From DATKQI01 sp035532755 (GTDB taxonomy: Bacteria > Pseudomonadota > Alphaproteobacteria > Acetobacterales > Acetobacteraceae), in assembly GCA_035532755.1 (NCBI GenBank), contig DATKQI010000204.1:1-5289 (forward strand): a stretch of DNA of 5,289 nucleotides, read 5' to 3'. Below, in pieces: positions 5,099 through 5,289 of this stretch. The translations under genes and the position numbers were made by a program. Every line of letters starts with the position of its first letter. Position 1 is the stretch's first letter. The notes beneath the pieces are model-generated. The model was not told the DNA's origin. It searched no databases and worked only from the letters and a program-made list of their open reading frames with translations.

Positions 5099-5289
5099 TG
5101 TTGATTTCCGGCGAGAACTGACCCGGGAGGGTTGGGTTTTTCCACTGAGCACTGACCCATGTTTGCACGCTTTCCCGTCTGATTGGGACGGGGACGAATG
5201 GAGTGTTGGACATGGCTCAACCCGTCAGTGGCGAAGCCGGGCCGTCCTCTCACTCTAAAAGGAGGTGTTGGGGGATCTCCCTGCAGAAG
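5099..5289 (+). mobile_element. Left end of an insertion sequence, probably IS21 family (incomplete)
   Basis: The proposed boundary starts with TG at 5099. Two imperfect direct repeats follow, 5105-5124 (TTTCCGGCGAGAACTGACCC) and 5139-5158 (TTTCCACTGAGCACTGACCC), identical at 16 of 20 bases and 34 bases apart. IS21-family elements typically begin with 5'-TG and carry several repeated transposase-binding sites near each end, and a GATTTCC...CTGACCC pattern is one I associate with them. No transposase coding is recognisable before the window ends. A hairpin, CCCGTC (5174-5179) with GACGGG (5187-5192), follows the repeats and could shield the element from outside transcription. The family call is moderately secure; the exact boundary is inferred. 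Confidence 0.6.
5198..5289 (+). other. Open frames and a very strong ribosome binding site in the insertion sequence leader
   Basis: Two overlapping frames run open to the window edge: from ATG 5198 (MECWTWLNPSV...) and from ATG 5212 (MAQPVSGEAGPSSHSK...). The second has GGAG eight bases upstream. Neither peptide resembles an IstA transposase start. AAAGGAGGTG (5258-5267) is fully complementary to the usual 16S rRNA 3' end, yet no ATG, GTG or TTG follows at normal spacing (TTG 5268 and GTG 5265 are too close). Which frame, if any, is used cannot be decided from this window. Confidence 0.25.

Noticed and set aside
3415..5121. Plus-strand open frame of 568 codons overlapping the MarR and exporter genes.
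   Set aside because: It is Arg/Gly/Pro-rich and without motifs, in a different frame from the real genes. Only its last codons (from 5038) look genuine and are annotated as the interrupted gene.

Overview
The window is very GC-rich with strongly GC-biased third codon positions. Together with the gene families present, this points to an alphaproteobacterium, most likely Acetobacteraceae/Rhodospirillales. That placement is an inference: it rests on a small 'GHNGGPPL' family protein and an interrupted 'TPADRFARI' N-terminus, both of which I recall mainly from that group. No CRISPR array, tRNA or rRNA is visible.

Layout, left to right. Positions 7-1194 on the minus strand hold an unrecognised ~395-residue protein. 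Its central segment resembles PD-(D/E)XK nuclease-like proteins but seems to lack the catalytic E and K. A divergent intergenic region (1195-1344) carries a small inverted repeat around a -10-like hexamer. From it a two-gene plus-strand unit departs: an XRE-cupin regulator (1345-1926), joined by an ATGA overlap to a GNAT acetyltransferase (1923-2498) that resembles the tabtoxin-resistance protein Ttr. A ~110-bp palindromic repeat element (2493-2602) supplies the acetyltransferase stop codon and ends exactly at the ATG of a conserved small protein gene (2603-2833).

The next 267 bases include a possible decayed minus-strand coding remnant and then an AT-rich regulatory region with an 11-bp inverted repeat. 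This leads into a MarR repressor (3101-3553) and an EntS-like MFS exporter (3614-4954), the usual arrangement of a self-regulated efflux operon. The exporter start is odd: an ATG with a good ribosome binding site opens a five-codon frame whose stop overlaps the GTG start. This means either coupled translation or a one-base frameshift. The exporter also has an extra hydrophilic C-terminal tail.

The right end (4955-5289) holds a 16-bp palindrome, then the first ~20 codons of a conserved gene broken at about 5099 by the end of an insertion sequence. Two ~20-bp imperfect direct repeats ending in CTGACCC make an IS21-family end the best guess. The transposase gene lies beyond the window.

Functionally, two self-contained small-molecule response modules sit side by side: regulator plus acetyltransferase (modify a compound) and repressor plus exporter (expel a compound). 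Palindromic and insertion elements sit at the joints between genes. I see no clearly new multi-gene system. The strongest leads are the nuclease-like protein, the repeat element that bridges a stop and a start codon, the unusual exporter start, and the gene interrupted by the insertion sequence.
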